Shown here: positions 42,021 through 54,699 of the stretch, piece by piece | How the letters are laid out: each line of letters starts with the position of its first letter | Position numbering within the stretch: the stretch's first letter is position 1 | Assembly (NCBI GenBank): GCA_936450465.1 | Contig: OW388293.1 | Coordinates: 46,225,040-46,289,039 of the forward strand | Direction of reading: 5' to 3' | Source of the DNA: Gibbula magus | Taxonomy: Eukaryota; Mollusca; Gastropoda; Trochida; Trochidae | Length of the DNA: 64,000 nt | Translations under genes and position numbers: made by a program | The notes under the pieces: generated by a model | Told to the model about the DNA's origin: nothing | The model's input: the letters and a program-made list of their open reading frames with translations, nothing else | Databases searched by the model: none

Positions 42021-43070
42021 TATAATATTCGTTAAGGCTCATCTATCTCAATGATTGAGCTGCTGTCCTGTTTTCAGGTAGAGAATTTTAAACATGATAA
42101 ATCAAATTTAATTTCAAATAGAAATAAGCTTGAAAACTAGCCAGATTGAGAAAGTATTTTGCCAGTTTAAATGGAAAATTAAGGAAAAACCTCTAAATTA
42201 CCAGCCTGGACAAGCGGTTACCAGGTTACAAGTGGTTAGAGAGGCCTGGTTTATGTGTTTAAATTATTTCTTCATAAGAAAAATTATTAATTAAATATTT
42301 GAAAAGAGCCTCAAAGAAATCTTATTACAGAGCAAAATCTAGACTTGCAAAATCAAAAGGTTGTCATAATTAGGCTTTGGATGAAATGATATGAACATTT
42401 TATAAAATACAGCTTCAAAGTCAGACCAGTAAGTTTGAACACTACATTAACTATATAAAATGTCACAAAATGCCTTACCTACAAACTACAGACCACCCAG
42501 AGTTTCCTCAGACTTTAAAGTGTCAGTTCTATCGGGAGTATCTGCCATTTTACTTTTTTGAGTGAAATGTGAAAAATGTTATACCTATGTTATATCATTT
42601 TAACAATTATCCAGATTATTTGTGAAAGCTTATCTATAACCACTGGCCAATTGCACATGCATTTGTTAATTAATTATTCCTGTACCGTTAAATTGGTCAC
42701 TACAAATGGATTGTCATTTAAGCATTTAAAGAATAAAAGTAAGTCTAGAGCACTTGTTGTAACTCTGACCGTTTCTCTACCTTTAACCTGAGTCAGTTCT
42801 GTGTTGACAGTCTGGATTGTGATGTTCAACACCTGGATTGTGATGTTTATAATGTGATTGTAAACTTGTTCTGTACCACTTCTAGCTGACCTTTGATTTA
42901 GAAAAAAATATTCTTACTTAATATTAGCTTTTGAATTATTGATTCAACTGTTGGACCTAGTCTGATATTGACAGTTCTTACAACACTTTTGTAACATGTT
43001 TTTTCACTCAAATAAGTCAATGAAATGTGTTTGAAAAATAATGCCACCAATATTAAAACCTCCTTCCCTC
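42021..43070. other. AT-rich spacer
   Basis: There is an acceptor-like CTGTCCTGTTTTCAG at 42063-42077, but the following sequence hits stops at once. No gene was recognised. Confidence 0.5.
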
Positions 43071-43074
43071 TTCG

Positions 43075-43345
43075 GAAATGAAGTTTAAAATGAGTTCACA
43101 TGGTTCAGTAAAGTAATGGGAATTTTTTTTGTAATTCGAAATAATAAAATGTCTTCACATTAAAATGACCGCCAAACAATTTTTTATTTATATGCAACAC
43201 TGTTATTACCACTATGGATGATTGGTTTGCTTAATAAGATGTTTACCCTTTAAAAGTAAATATAAATGACATAAACTATCATTGTAAATGGGAAATTTGA
43301 AGAATACAATTTACAAAAAAACCATGCTACAGCCCCTTTAAAATG
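43075..43345 (-). mobile_element. TTAA-type MITE, GTAGCACG family, diverged copy
   Basis: The right end CCATGCTACAGCCCCTTTAA and the interior CACATTAAAATGACCGCC and CATGGTTCAGTAAAG are shared with the family. The left end is decayed. Confidence 0.5.
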
Positions 43346-43849
43346 TAATCCTCTTGGTCAATACATTTCTCTTATCTGTCCAGATAGGAGTAATCTTGTT
43401 GTCCAAAAATTGTATTTACTCCAGAAAAACATTTACTCCATTTACAAAGTATAACATTTTGTAACATTGTCTGTTACTTACGTATCTCATTTGAACATTA
43501 TTGTCAATCAATATTTATTTATAAATTAGGCAGTAAAGCCCATATACCTGAAGTTAATTTTGATATAAATGATTAAATATGTACAGTTAATACAATGATA
43601 TATGCCATGTTTTACCTAATATTTTTACAAAAACATTATTTGTATTGCAATGAAAGATCTGATTGTTCTGAATAGTGTTGCAAGCATGTCGCTTGTAGAA
43701 TCAACTGTTATGTTCAATATGTCAATCCTTATCTACAGTTCCTGGAATATTCTGCAACAGCCTATGTTCCACTATTGGCTATAGCCGATTGTTCCCCCTG
43801 CTATAAACTAGTTTCTTTAAACCAGTCACTCAGAATGGTTCAAGTCCTT

Positions 43850-44040
43850 CCAGGAGCTGGTAACCTTGCCTGTAGTAGAGAACTGTTCTACACGCAGTAA
43901 GGTTTGGGTGCAATGCTACACTGAATTTAAGAGCAGTTAACCCCATGGTTTGCAAGTTCCAGCCGATGCTTGCAGGTTTCAACACAATGCATAGCCACAA
44001 TGGTGTTGCATATAAATAAACCCAAGATCACCTTACCTCA
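43850..44040 (+). mobile_element. tRNA-derived SINE fragment
   Basis: It contains GAACTGTTCTACACGCAGTA, GGTTTGGGTGCAATGCTACA and AATGCATAGCCACAATGG. The tRNA-like head is lost. Confidence 0.7.
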
Positions 44041-44375
44041 ACTTAGTGTTAAAAGTGTAATTTTTTTCTCTATGTTTAGATTGCACAGACCTCCTTAAGT
44101 GATTGTAACTCAATGTTTTGTCAATGTGTGTATGCGGTAAGGCCGTCCTAGCACTTAGGAAGCTTTGTGCAGATAGTCCTAGACTGTGAAACACTGTCAG
44201 TATTATTGTCATCTGTCAAGTATCTGTGATAATTTATACTTGTTATATTTATTGGTTATTATGTACTGAACAGAAGCATGCATTGTACAAAAAGAGGGCT
44301 AGAAAGCATATCTATTACACTATCAATCCCATATTATGCTCAATTATTAGGACATTGGTCATTTAAAATATAGAG

Positions 44376-44735
44376 AATACTAAACTTGGTCCTGTTTAAT
44401 AACATATTTATGAAACTCGTGAGTGGTTTGTAATTAACGAGAGAAAGCGAGTTAAATACAAATACTGTCTCACGAGTTTCATAAATATGTTATTCAACTG
44501 AACCAAGTTTAGTATTTTATTTATTACTCATTGATCTAAATGTCACTTAATTCCACAAACTTGTCGATAAATGGGACACACTCCATTGCGACCGCAGCGC
44601 TAATATTGTGATGTCATATTTATGCCATTATGATGTCACGTCAATCGACAGCACGCAATATTATTACACAATGTGTAATAACTTTGTAGATTTATTAAAC
44701 TGCGATATCTTCAACGGGCGAGTAATAATAGAGGA
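44376..44735 (+). repeat. Foldback element with ~45-bp inverted arms
   Basis: AATACTAAACTTGGTCCTGT..ATAACATATTTATGAAACTC (44376-44423) is answered by its complement at 44472-44516, separated by ~48 bp. More family sequence continues to ~44735. Confidence 0.7.
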
Positions 44736-47169
44736 TATTGTATGGGTGCCTATGTCATATTTATTACATTTATAACATCAGAACCTGAATTATGCCACAT
44801 CACTTTCTAAATTACACACAGAAGATATGAAGAGTGTCACATAGAAAATATATCATGATTGGAGGTATGATGTTCTATTTTAAATCAAAATACCAATAAC
44901 TTTGGTAAATTAGCCAAACTCTACTATCCACCATAGTGAAAGGGCATTAAGCAAAATCTACGACAAAACAATATCTCCTGGAAAATATTGCTTGATCTCC
45001 AACAAAAATATCACAAACATCATAATTATTATATCTTGCACATGGGCATAATTTCCTACATTAGCTGCTTTGTGTGCCCTGTATGTATTAAATATGCTTT
45101 CTAGCAGCCTATATTAAACAATACATGACTCTGTGGTCTATTTATAATGTTGATTGTTATTTGATCTGTCTCAATGTTTTGTTGAATATTTACTATAGAG
45201 TATGAATAACAATTAGATTGGCATATTTTGATGTTGAATTTATAAAATATAGACATTTGTGAATTATTTACCTAATATAGATCAAAGCTATATTTGATAC
45301 AAACTCAGTAGAACAAAATGATTGTGATAGAGTAATAATTAAAATTAATATCTTTTTAAAACTTCATTTTGATCAGTGTTACTTAAGGTTTTTAGAAAAT
45401 GTTTAGTAAAAGATTAAACATTATATAAACACTATTTTAATCCCTAGTTTGGCTTTAGGTAAATCATATTATTTGATCTCTTTCGCATCTTCATCATAGT
45501 CATAACAATACATATGCCAGAAATTACACTTTTGCCGGGACAGGTCATTTTGTGAATTTGAAATGATTCATTCATGGATGACTGAAATATTTAGAAAATC
45601 AAACTACTTTATATTTGTTACAAAATAGATTTTCATTACACCTAATTTTAAACATTTTGGGACAAGATATATTTAGAAAAAGAACAAAATTGTTGGTCCT
45701 TGATAAAGTTTGTGGCAGTGAGATGAGAAAGATAGAATCAAATACTGATTGTTTTCAAAGTGTAACTGGGTATACTGTCACCTGTGATACATGTATACAC
45801 ACAACCTCCCCTGCAAATCTCCATCACTGGCTAATTTAAGCCTTGCTGCATTCTGGTGCCTTTTCTGTGATAGCTTAATGGCACAATGCACCTGTGACAA
45901 TCTAGCACGGATAGTGAAATGAAATGCAGCAAGACTTGATATAGCCGGTGATGGTGATTGGCAGTTATAAGTTGTGTGTATACATTCATTGTCTCAAAGT
46001 CTATAGTTCATTTCATTTGCTTTATCTAGAATATGTGTTATGTAATTAGCCGTGCAAGATTTCCATAGAATCTATTAATAAATTGTCTCTTCTTATTTTC
46101 AATGGAGTGTTGTCTTATTTGCATTTTGAAGTTATTCCAATTTTGAATTTTGATTGTTTAAAATATACAGTAGTTTTTTCCATTTATTGGACACTCAAAA
46201 GATTTCAGTTCTAGGTCGAACTATTTTCACTTGATATTGGATTCGCTTAACCACTGCTTTGATTTTCACAAGGATTCAAGGATTCGAGTATCACTGCACA
46301 TACTAATTAGATCTAAAGAATAATTAAAGACCATTTATTTTGAAAGAATATCCAAGAGTGTGGAAACAGGAAGTTTTTACCCTTCTCACTATACTACATC
46401 CAGATATTTATAGAAATAATAAACCCAATGAAATATCAATGTCAATTCATGAATCGCTATATTTGCTGCATTTCTGATTAAATAATAATCAAATTTGATT
46501 ATATTAACATCCAGATACTTTTAATGAAACATCTGTTCCCAAAGATAACAATGAAGTCATGGTCTGCATTTTGCAGCCTGAGTTTAAATAAAAGTTCACT
46601 TCAGATAACCTTTAAGACTTCAAAATATGTATTGTTAGACGGTCACGGTTGGAGGGTGAATGGGGACATGATTCTTGGAGGGCCTGTGGGTGTGTATTTC
46701 AGTACACCCATTCATTAAGTCGTTAAGAGATACCCCTTTCTTCAAAATACATTGTGAGCTACAGTGTTCAAGTCATTTCCTTCACATGGAACGATCTCCC
46801 AACATCCTGTAATCCCTATACTATATCCAAATGCATTCACAAGCTTATAATGCGTTGAAAGGTTCTTAAATTGTTCTTTATATTCTATTTTTATTTTTTA
46901 AAAATCGTTGGTGAAGAATGAGGTCTTAGGAGAAATGATTGCATCCGTAATCCCACCAGAGGTCGTCCGATATACAAGTACATTCAAGTTCATTGTGTGG
47001 TTAGGTTTTCTGTGGATACATCATTCACGTAATAAAGATTTGGCGTACTCGTTCTGATAACCCAATAACATCCATGGTCGAGTTGAAAAGAAAGGTTATA
47101 ATTTACGCTTAGAAATAATCTAATGTTGTTCTGAACAATACTGCAATTACAAAAACAAGTCATGTTATT
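44736..47169. other. AT-rich spacer with one foldback element
   Basis: Apart from the foldback at 45793-45985, no gene or repeat was recognised. Confidence 0.5.
45793..45985 (+). repeat. Foldback element, ~62-bp arms
   Basis: GTATACACACAACC..CATCACTGGCTA..CCTTGCTGCATTCT is mirrored by its complement ending TAAGTTGTGTGTATAC. Single-arm relatives lie near 62400-62530 and 62780-62955 (AGCAAGGCCAGTGATTA, GCCAGTGATAAAGACTGGC). Confidence 0.65.
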
Positions 47170-47322
47170 TAAGAAATAGAAGACGAATTGGCAACGCGTG
47201 CTTTATCGTTGAATAAAACATAGCAGGGAGCATAAAACACGAAGGACGCAGCCCTGAGTGTTTTATGCTCTCTGCTATGTTTTATTCTACGATAAAGCAC
47301 AACAACGAGTCTTCTATTTCTT
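47170..47322 (+). repeat. Near-perfect foldback hairpin
   Basis: AAGAAATAGAAGAC, GCTTTATCGT, AATAAAACATAGCAG and AGCATAAAACAC on the left each have complements in reverse order on the right, ending GTCTTCTATTTCTT. The arms are about 60-65 bp with small interruptions and a loop of ~20 bp. Confidence 0.8.
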
Positions 47323-48182
47323 ATATGAGATTCCCTTAAATAGTTACTCGTTTGTATAAACTATATTTTGAATATAGTAATGCCCCCCGTCGTAGAACAT
47401 ATTCTCTACCACTGAACAATCAAAGTGACGTAAAATGTGACTGACGTCTAAAATCACGAGCATGTTGTATTGTCTCATAAAGCACACTGTCGGTCCCAAT
47501 GACCGTCTGTGTTTTATTGCTGTAGGTATCTTATATTATAGCATACTGTATTTCTGATACAAACCGGACCATGGATACAAGGTGATCTCTTAATACAACC
47601 CGCAAGTACATGTACATGTGTAGCAGAAGCAAGGTGTGTTAAGAAATGGAACATGACCTCGACACCGGGGTAGAAAGCAGGGAGTGTCTGAAGAAACACA
47701 ATCGAGGGAATAGATGACATCCAATTATATGAAGAAGGAATGAAAACGCCTATGACAGCACTCCGCCTTTGTGTAATACAACAGCGAGGGTAAAAGAAGA
47801 TCGCCCGATTTCAGACACAAAGCGTTCTACTTCTGTAGAACGAGGAGAAAATCTTTTTGTAGCAAGATCTGAGAGCTCTTTGATGATAATAACTTCTGGT
47901 TAGATGTCACATGTCATTATGACAACACTTCTTGTATTGGGCCTGTAACTGTTTACAGATGTTCGTTAATGCTGCATATTCATAGCGAGTAGCAATAACT
48001 CATTGATTCATCCGTTCTGATATTAGATGGCACAGGCTATACCATACACTGTCATCGTACTTGCACCATTTCACTTATTCGGTCTTTTCGGGACCACGGT
48101 TCCTTTATTTTTATATATGACCCCGTGAATGTATTTAACATAGGCCTCTGGTTCAAACTGTTTTTCATATTTAACAACATCA

Positions 48183-48673
48183 CATTCCCTTCCAACAACT
48201 CCCTTCAGATTTCCGAAAATAACCTCTGTTCTAGAAGGCCTGCATTGGCAAAAAGGAGGTCCTGATTGGTTGCATTTGAATCTAGTGGTGCAATCAGCGT
48301 CGCTGTTTAAAACAGTGATATAATATTTGCCAATGACATGACATATTGCTAACCTAAATGTGTTTTCCTCGAAATGTGCTATTTGATTTTGTGAAAAGAA
48401 TTGATCATAAACATGCTCATAAATTTAAAAAAAGACCAAAGAAAATACCGAAGCTAATGAGCAAGACCCTTACAAGTCAGATGCGTAGATCTTTGAAGTC
48501 ACTCAGTCGAGATGGCCACTGAAAGATGAGTTATCGTTGGTTAAGAAGCAGGGATACAGTATGAGGTTTCCCTTTCCCCTGGCCTGCTAGGGAAATTATG
48601 TATGAGCCGAGAAATTCAGGCCTTCTAGAACAGAGTTTAAGATCGGAATTATGAAGGGAGTGGGAAGAGAATG
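48183..48673 (+). repeat. Inverted-repeat element (foldback type), ~60-bp ends
   Basis: The left end CATTCCCTTCCAACAACTCC..CCTCTGTTCTAGAAGGCCTG is mirrored by CAGGCCTTCTAGAACAGAG..GGGAGTGGGAAGAGAATG. One-sided relatives of the end occur at 21155-21200 and 52066-52130. Confidence 0.7.
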
Positions 48674-48750
48674 ACAAGATCATTGCTAATAACTCATTGT
48701 ACTCGTGTGTAATCGTTGAAACTGTATCGTATGTGAACTATCCGTCTATC

Positions 48751-49069
48751 TTAAACAAAAAAAGGAGGGTTCTTTATTTTGTGGAAACGAAAATCGGGAG
48801 GATATTCCTGTTTACACACATATGTTATTGTTGAAAAATAAAACAATGAGAACTGAAGCCATTCATCGGCGCTGCGAGTCTGGAAAACTTCACCACAGCA
48901 TAACAGCAACTTGTTTATTAGTTTTATTACATTTTATGTGTTACTAAGTGAATACTCTATCAGCGTATGTCTTTAGTTATCAAACAGTTGCAAAATTGGG
49001 TACAATATAGCGTGTTTTCATTTCATGTAATGCAAAATATCCAATGTGGCGACAGAACCCTACCTTTAA
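48751..49069 (+). mobile_element. TTAA-type MITE, second family, copy 2
   Basis: It shares GTGGAAACGAAAATCGGGAG, AAACAATGAGAACTGAAGCC and the ..GACAGAACCCTACCTTTAA end with 14785-15214. Confidence 0.65.
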
Positions 49070-49734
49070 TGTGTTTCAGGCACAATACCCCCAAAGTTCA
49101 ATTGTAAGGGGCACAGAGGTCTTTATGAAAAAAGCTAATTCCGCACACTGCATATTTATGCAATGTTTACCATACTAGGATAATAACGAAATGATTTTAC
49201 GTCCTCTTACAGTACAGTTACTCAGTTGATGATAAATAGTCTCTATAAATTACCTTTTCTTTGACCGACATGTCCATAATGGCATAGTTAACCATTAAGT
49301 CTCTTAGTATTCTCATGACATGATCAAAGTGATTTAACTGTGGAGTTTGGAAGTAGTTTTATGTAGACCAGTGCATCAGTATTCTGGAACGTACTCTACA
49401 GGAATATGGGAATGAACTGCGGTGGATTTATAGATTTTCTCTGCAAACCCGTCTCATGATACTGGGACATAACATTGTCATTCGGCAATGCTCATTTGTT
49501 TTCAGGAATGCATACCATAGGTAATTTTTAATAAACTGCATCACATTATTCACCTGCTGTAAATAATGCATAAATAGTCAATGAAAATATTTATTTCTCT
49601 TTTCAGGTGATGCAGGTTTTTATTGGGTTTTTTTCTAGGGCTTGTAATTTTATAAGGGAAGCATCTAGACTTTATACGCGGCTCTAAAATAAAACAGTCG
49701 TTACAGGTTATCAACAATGATGATTTATTGAAAA

Positions 49735-50690
49735 GAATGGAGTATATGTGTAACTTATGTCAAGCGCAGCATAACGGATGCATTTAACATATTTCCCATA
49801 TTTCAAGTACAGAATGTAACATTTATGTAGTGTTCTCAACTATAAAATGGAGTGTTTATGAATCATATTTCAAGAAAAGAATGCAGTATTTATGTAATAT
49901 TTCTCGAAAAATCAGTATTTAAGTAACAAGCCATGAATGTAGTATTTATGTATGTTTACCAAGAACACGATTACACGTACGATGTATCTGTGAAATGTAA
50001 AGCTCTATCTGTAACGCAGTCATGGTAAAACATAATAAATTATATCTGTAAAATGTATCAATATATATTAATGCAGTATTTATGTAACATTTCAAGAAAA
50101 TATGATGTATTCATGTACAATTTCAAGAAATTATGCTGTATTCATGTAACATTTCCGGAAATGAGCCATATTTATGTAACCGTGACTTTTCAAGAAAATA
50201 GGCCGTATTTATGTAACATGTAACAAGATAGTATACAGTATGTATGTAACATTTCAAAAAACAGAACGCAGTATTTATGTTTCATTTTAAGAAATTATGC
50301 AGTATTTATGTAACTTTTCAAGAACAGAATACAATATTTATGTAACATTTCAAGAACAGAATACAGTATTTATGTAACATGTATAAAGAACAAAATGCAG
50401 TGTTTATGCAATATATATAATAAAAAAAACCAGAATTATTCTTTATGTAAAATATCTAAAGAACAAAATGCAGAATTTATGTATCACGTATCAAGAACAA
50501 TATGTAATATATATCAAGAACAGAAAAGTATTTATATTACAACAAAAACAGTGAAGAATTTACGTAACATATCTCAAGACCTGCATGAATGCAGTATACA
50601 TGTAATAACTATCAAGAACAACGTGTAAAACAATGTCCCTGTAACATATGCTAAAAACAGAATTAATTCTGTCTATATATCAAAAACAGA
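49735..50690 (+). repeat. Degenerate ~30-35-bp tandem repeat
   Basis: Some 25-30 diverged units of the type GCAGTATTTATGTAACATTT, CAAGAACAGAAT. Spacing varies because of many small indels. Confidence 0.8.
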
Positions 50691-50766
50691 ATGCAGCTGA
50701 CTACACGCCTGTTGAATGCACTCAAGGGAAATATTGCAATATAACACTTGTTTAATTCAGAATATA

Positions 50767-51282
50767 TACTGCCATCCAAAAGAAACGCCCACCAGATATT
50801 TTATGAGATTTCAGAAAAAGTATCAGGAGCATGTTAACCAAAGTGTGGCATTATGAAGTTGCATCATTTTTTAACAAAATATCGAAGTTTCATAAATTTG
50901 CATGTTGTAGGGGGAAAATTAGAGATGGTAACTGTTCAGTTTTCGATCATGGTTTAAAAACAGTTTTGCTGCACCATACTATGTAAATCCGAAGACCATA
51001 CCACCAGAGTCCTCCTGACAATGTTCACCTGTCCACAAAATACCAAAGTGATAACTCTGCATATGTGGTAGACGTCATGGTAATAAACTTATGGTACAAA
51101 TCAAAAACCGGAAGTAGCAGGTTTTTGGGGGGCGTGGTCACGGGTGGTTGTGCAATTCATGGCCAATGGATTGTCATATCAAATATTGTTTCATTATAAC
51201 CTTGATACGATCATTAATTATGTGTTAAAGTAATATAATTCATCTTAAAGATTCATGTGGGCGTTTCTTTTGGACGGCAGTG
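50767..51282 (+). mobile_element. Tc1/mariner-type MITE with ~28-bp terminal repeats
   Basis: TA dinucleotides flank ends that read TACTGCCATCCAAAAGAAAC, GCCCAC at the left and, complemented, CACTGCCGTCCAAAAGAAAC, GCCCAC at the right. It is 516 bp with no transposase. The TA flank and CACTGCC start suggest Tc1/mariner; the superfamily call is inference. Confidence 0.8.
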
Positions 51283-52179
51283 TACTAAACCCATATATTA
51301 AATATCATCTCCAGGGAATCGTTGTGTATCATTTATATATAATATCTGTAGCATAAGCGGAGAACAGAATGCAGTATAACTGTAAAATATCACAAGAGTA
51401 AAATGTTAGTATATATGCAATATATCACGCAATGGCAGTCTATGAAAAAGTGGCGAGGAATGCAGTAAATGTACGGTGTACTCAGTGCAAGACCATCCAG
51501 TGCAGTTTACTGGTATCTAGCTCCCTGGAGGTTGGAAATCAATGTCTCGATCCGGCTTAATGCATTTTCTGTAATGGAGCAATCGAAGCTTTGTACCTAC
51601 CACCACGCACACGAAACGCCTTTCGTTAATCAAACAGCACATTCGTTTTACTCGTGTTTTCTTATCAAATAATATGATGGATTCACTCATGGATTGGAAA
51701 TTAGGTTTGCATGTGAGATGTAAACGTTTGAAGAAGATCGCGGGGGAAAAGCAGAATAAAGCGTTTTTCAAATTATCCAGTGTTAGTCGATTAGACCTTT
51801 TGTCAATGTTATGTCAATCACATCGCTCGCCAGTGTTCATTTGATATTAGGACAGTGTCAAGGTAACACATTAAATGTTTATGACATGGGAGGTTGAGTT
51901 CAGTACGTTGAGTTATTGAGTAACATGAAAAAAGGCTTCAAAGTTATTTAAAATTTAAGCATATAGGTACTCCCTTCAAAAGTTTACTCAACTCATGTCT
52001 TCCAAAGTTACATCTTCTCTGTTACAACTGGGCCATATTCTTCAGTTGTTGCACAAACCCCTATTCTCTTCCCAGAGAGGTTACTCCCTTCAGATTTCCG
52101 ATCCTAACCTCTGTTCTTATTGGGCTGAATTCTGTTTACCAAGTGCCATGTATCCTCCCTCTAACATTGACTCCCACTC

Positions 52180-54690
52180 TACCCATTGAAATCAGCGACC
52201 AGCATTGACTCGGACTTTACCCATTGAGTCCCCGAGACCAGCATTGACTCCCACTCTACCCACTGAGTCCCTGAGACCAGCATTGACTCCCACTCTCCCC
52301 ACTGAAATCCGAGACAGCATTGACTCGCATTCAACCCACTAAGTCCCCGAGACCAACATTGACTTCCACTCTACCCAATGAGTCCCCGAGACCAGCAATG
52401 GCTCGCACTAAACCCACTGAGTCCCCTACTAGCATTGACTCCCACTCTACCCACTGAGTCCCCGAGACCAGCATTGACTCCCGCTTTCCCCCCTTAGTCC
52501 CCGAGACCAACATTGACTCGCACTCAACCCACTGAGTCCCCGAGACTAGCAATAACACCTGCTCTACCCACTTAGTCCCCGAGACCAGCATCGAGTCGCT
52601 TTCTACCTACTGAGTCCCCGAGAAAAGCATTGACTCCCGCTCTACCCACTGAGTCCCCGAGACAAGCATTGACTCCCACTCTACCCACTGAGTCCCCGAG
52701 ACCAGCATTAACACCTGATCTACCCCCTGAGTCCCCGCGACCAACATTGACTCGCACTCAACCCATTGAGTCCCCGAGACCAGCATTGACTCGCACTAAA
52801 CCCACTGAGTCCCCTACTAGCAATGACTCCCACTCTACCCACTGAGTTCCCGAGACCAGCAGTGACTCCGGCTCTACCCACTTAGTCCCCGAGACCAGCA
52901 TTGACACCTGCTTTACCCACTGAGTCCCCGAGACCAGCAATGACTCGCACTCAACCCACTGAGTCCCCGAGACCAGCATTGACACCTGCTCTATCCACTG
53001 AGTCCCCGAGACCAGCATTGACACCTACTCTACCCACTGAAATCCGAGACAAGCATTGACTCGCACTCAACCCACTGATTCCCCGAGACCACCATTGACT
53101 TCCACTCTACCCACTGAGTCCCCGAGACCAGCATTGACTCCCACTCTACCCACTGAGTCCCCGAGACCAGCATTAACACCCGCTTTCCCCCCTGAGTCCC
53201 CGAGACCAACATTGACTCGCACTCAACCCACTGAGTCCCCGAGACTAGCAATAACACCTGCTCTACCCACTTAGTCCCCGAGACCAGCATCGAGTCGCTT
53301 TCTACCTACTGAGTCCCCGAGAAAAGCATTGACTCCCGCTCTACCCACTGAGTCCCCGAGACAAGCATTGACTCCCACTCTACCCACTGAGTCCCCGAGA
53401 CCAGCATTAACACCTGATCTACCCCCTGAGTCCCCGCGACCAACATTGACTCGCACTCAACCCATTGAGTCCCCGAGACCAGCATTGACTCGCACTCTAC
53501 CAACTGAGTCCCCGAGACCATCATTGACACCTGCTCTATCCACTGGGTCCCCGAGACTAGCATTGACTCCCACTCTCCCCACTGAAATCCGAGACCAGCA
53601 TTGACTCGCACTCAACCCACTAAGTCCCCGAGACCAACATTGACTTCCACTCTACCCAATGAGTCCCCGAGACTAGCATTGACTCCCACTCTACCCACTG
53701 AGTCCCCGAGACCAGCATTGACTCCCACTCTACCCACTTAGTCCCCGAGACCAGCATTGACACCTGCTCCACCCACTGAGTCCCCGAGACCAGCATTGAC
53801 ACCTGCTCTATCCACTGAGTCCCCGAGACTATCATTGACACCTGCTCTACCCCCTGAGTCCCCGAGACCAACATTGACTCGCACTCAACCCACTGAGTCC
53901 CCGAGACTAGCATTGACTCCCAACCTACCCACTGAATCCCCGAGACCAGCAATGACACCTGCTCTACCCACTGAATCCCCGAGAACAGCAATGACACCTG
54001 CTCTACCCACTGAATCCCCGAGACCAGCATCGACTCGCACTCTACCTACTGAGTCCCAGAGACCAGCATTGACTCCCACTCTACCCACTGAGTCTCCGAG
54101 ACCAGCATTGACTCCCACTCTACCCACTGAGTCCCCGAGACCAGCATTGACTCCCACTCTACCCACTGAGTCCCCGAGACCAGCATTGACTCCCACTCTA
54201 CCCACTGAGTCCCCGAGACCAGCATTGACTCCCACTCTACCCACTGAGTCCCCGAGACCAGCATTGACTCCCACTCTACCCACTGAGTCCCCGAGACCAG
54301 CATTGACTCCCACTCTACCCACTGAGTCTCCGAGACCAGCATTGACTCCCACTCAACCCACTGAGTCTCCGAGACCAGCATTGACTCCCACTCTACCCAC
54401 TGAGTCCCCGAGACCAGCATTGACTCCCACTCTACCCACTGAGTCCCCGAGACCAGCATTAACACCCGCTTTCCCCCCTGAGTCCCCGAGACCAACATTG
54501 ACACGCACTCAACCCACTGAGTCCCCAAGACCAGCTTTGACTCGCACTCAACCCACTGAGTCCCCAAGACCAGCTTTGACTCGCACTCAACCCACTGAGT
54601 ACCCGAGACCAGCATTGACTCGCACTCAACCCACTGAGTACCCGAGACCAGCATCGACTCCCACTCTCCCCACTGAAATCCGAGACCAGC
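52180..54690 (+). repeat. 39-bp minisatellite, about 64 units
   Basis: The unit is ACCAGCATTGACTCCCACTC, TACCCACTGAGTCCCCGAG. A block around 52586-52800 recurs ~699 bp later (53285-53500), which marks a higher-order duplication. Units at 54054-54420 are almost identical. Long open frames on both strands (TPTLPTESPRPAL; LVSGTQWVEWESM) follow from the unit length and are not evidence of a gene. Confidence 0.92.
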
Positions 54691-54699
54691 ATTGACTTC

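Noticed and set aside
49735..50690. CRISPR-like array, from regular ~33-bp repeats
   Set aside because: The units are diverged, with no constant repeat and variable spacers, and the genome is eukaryotic.
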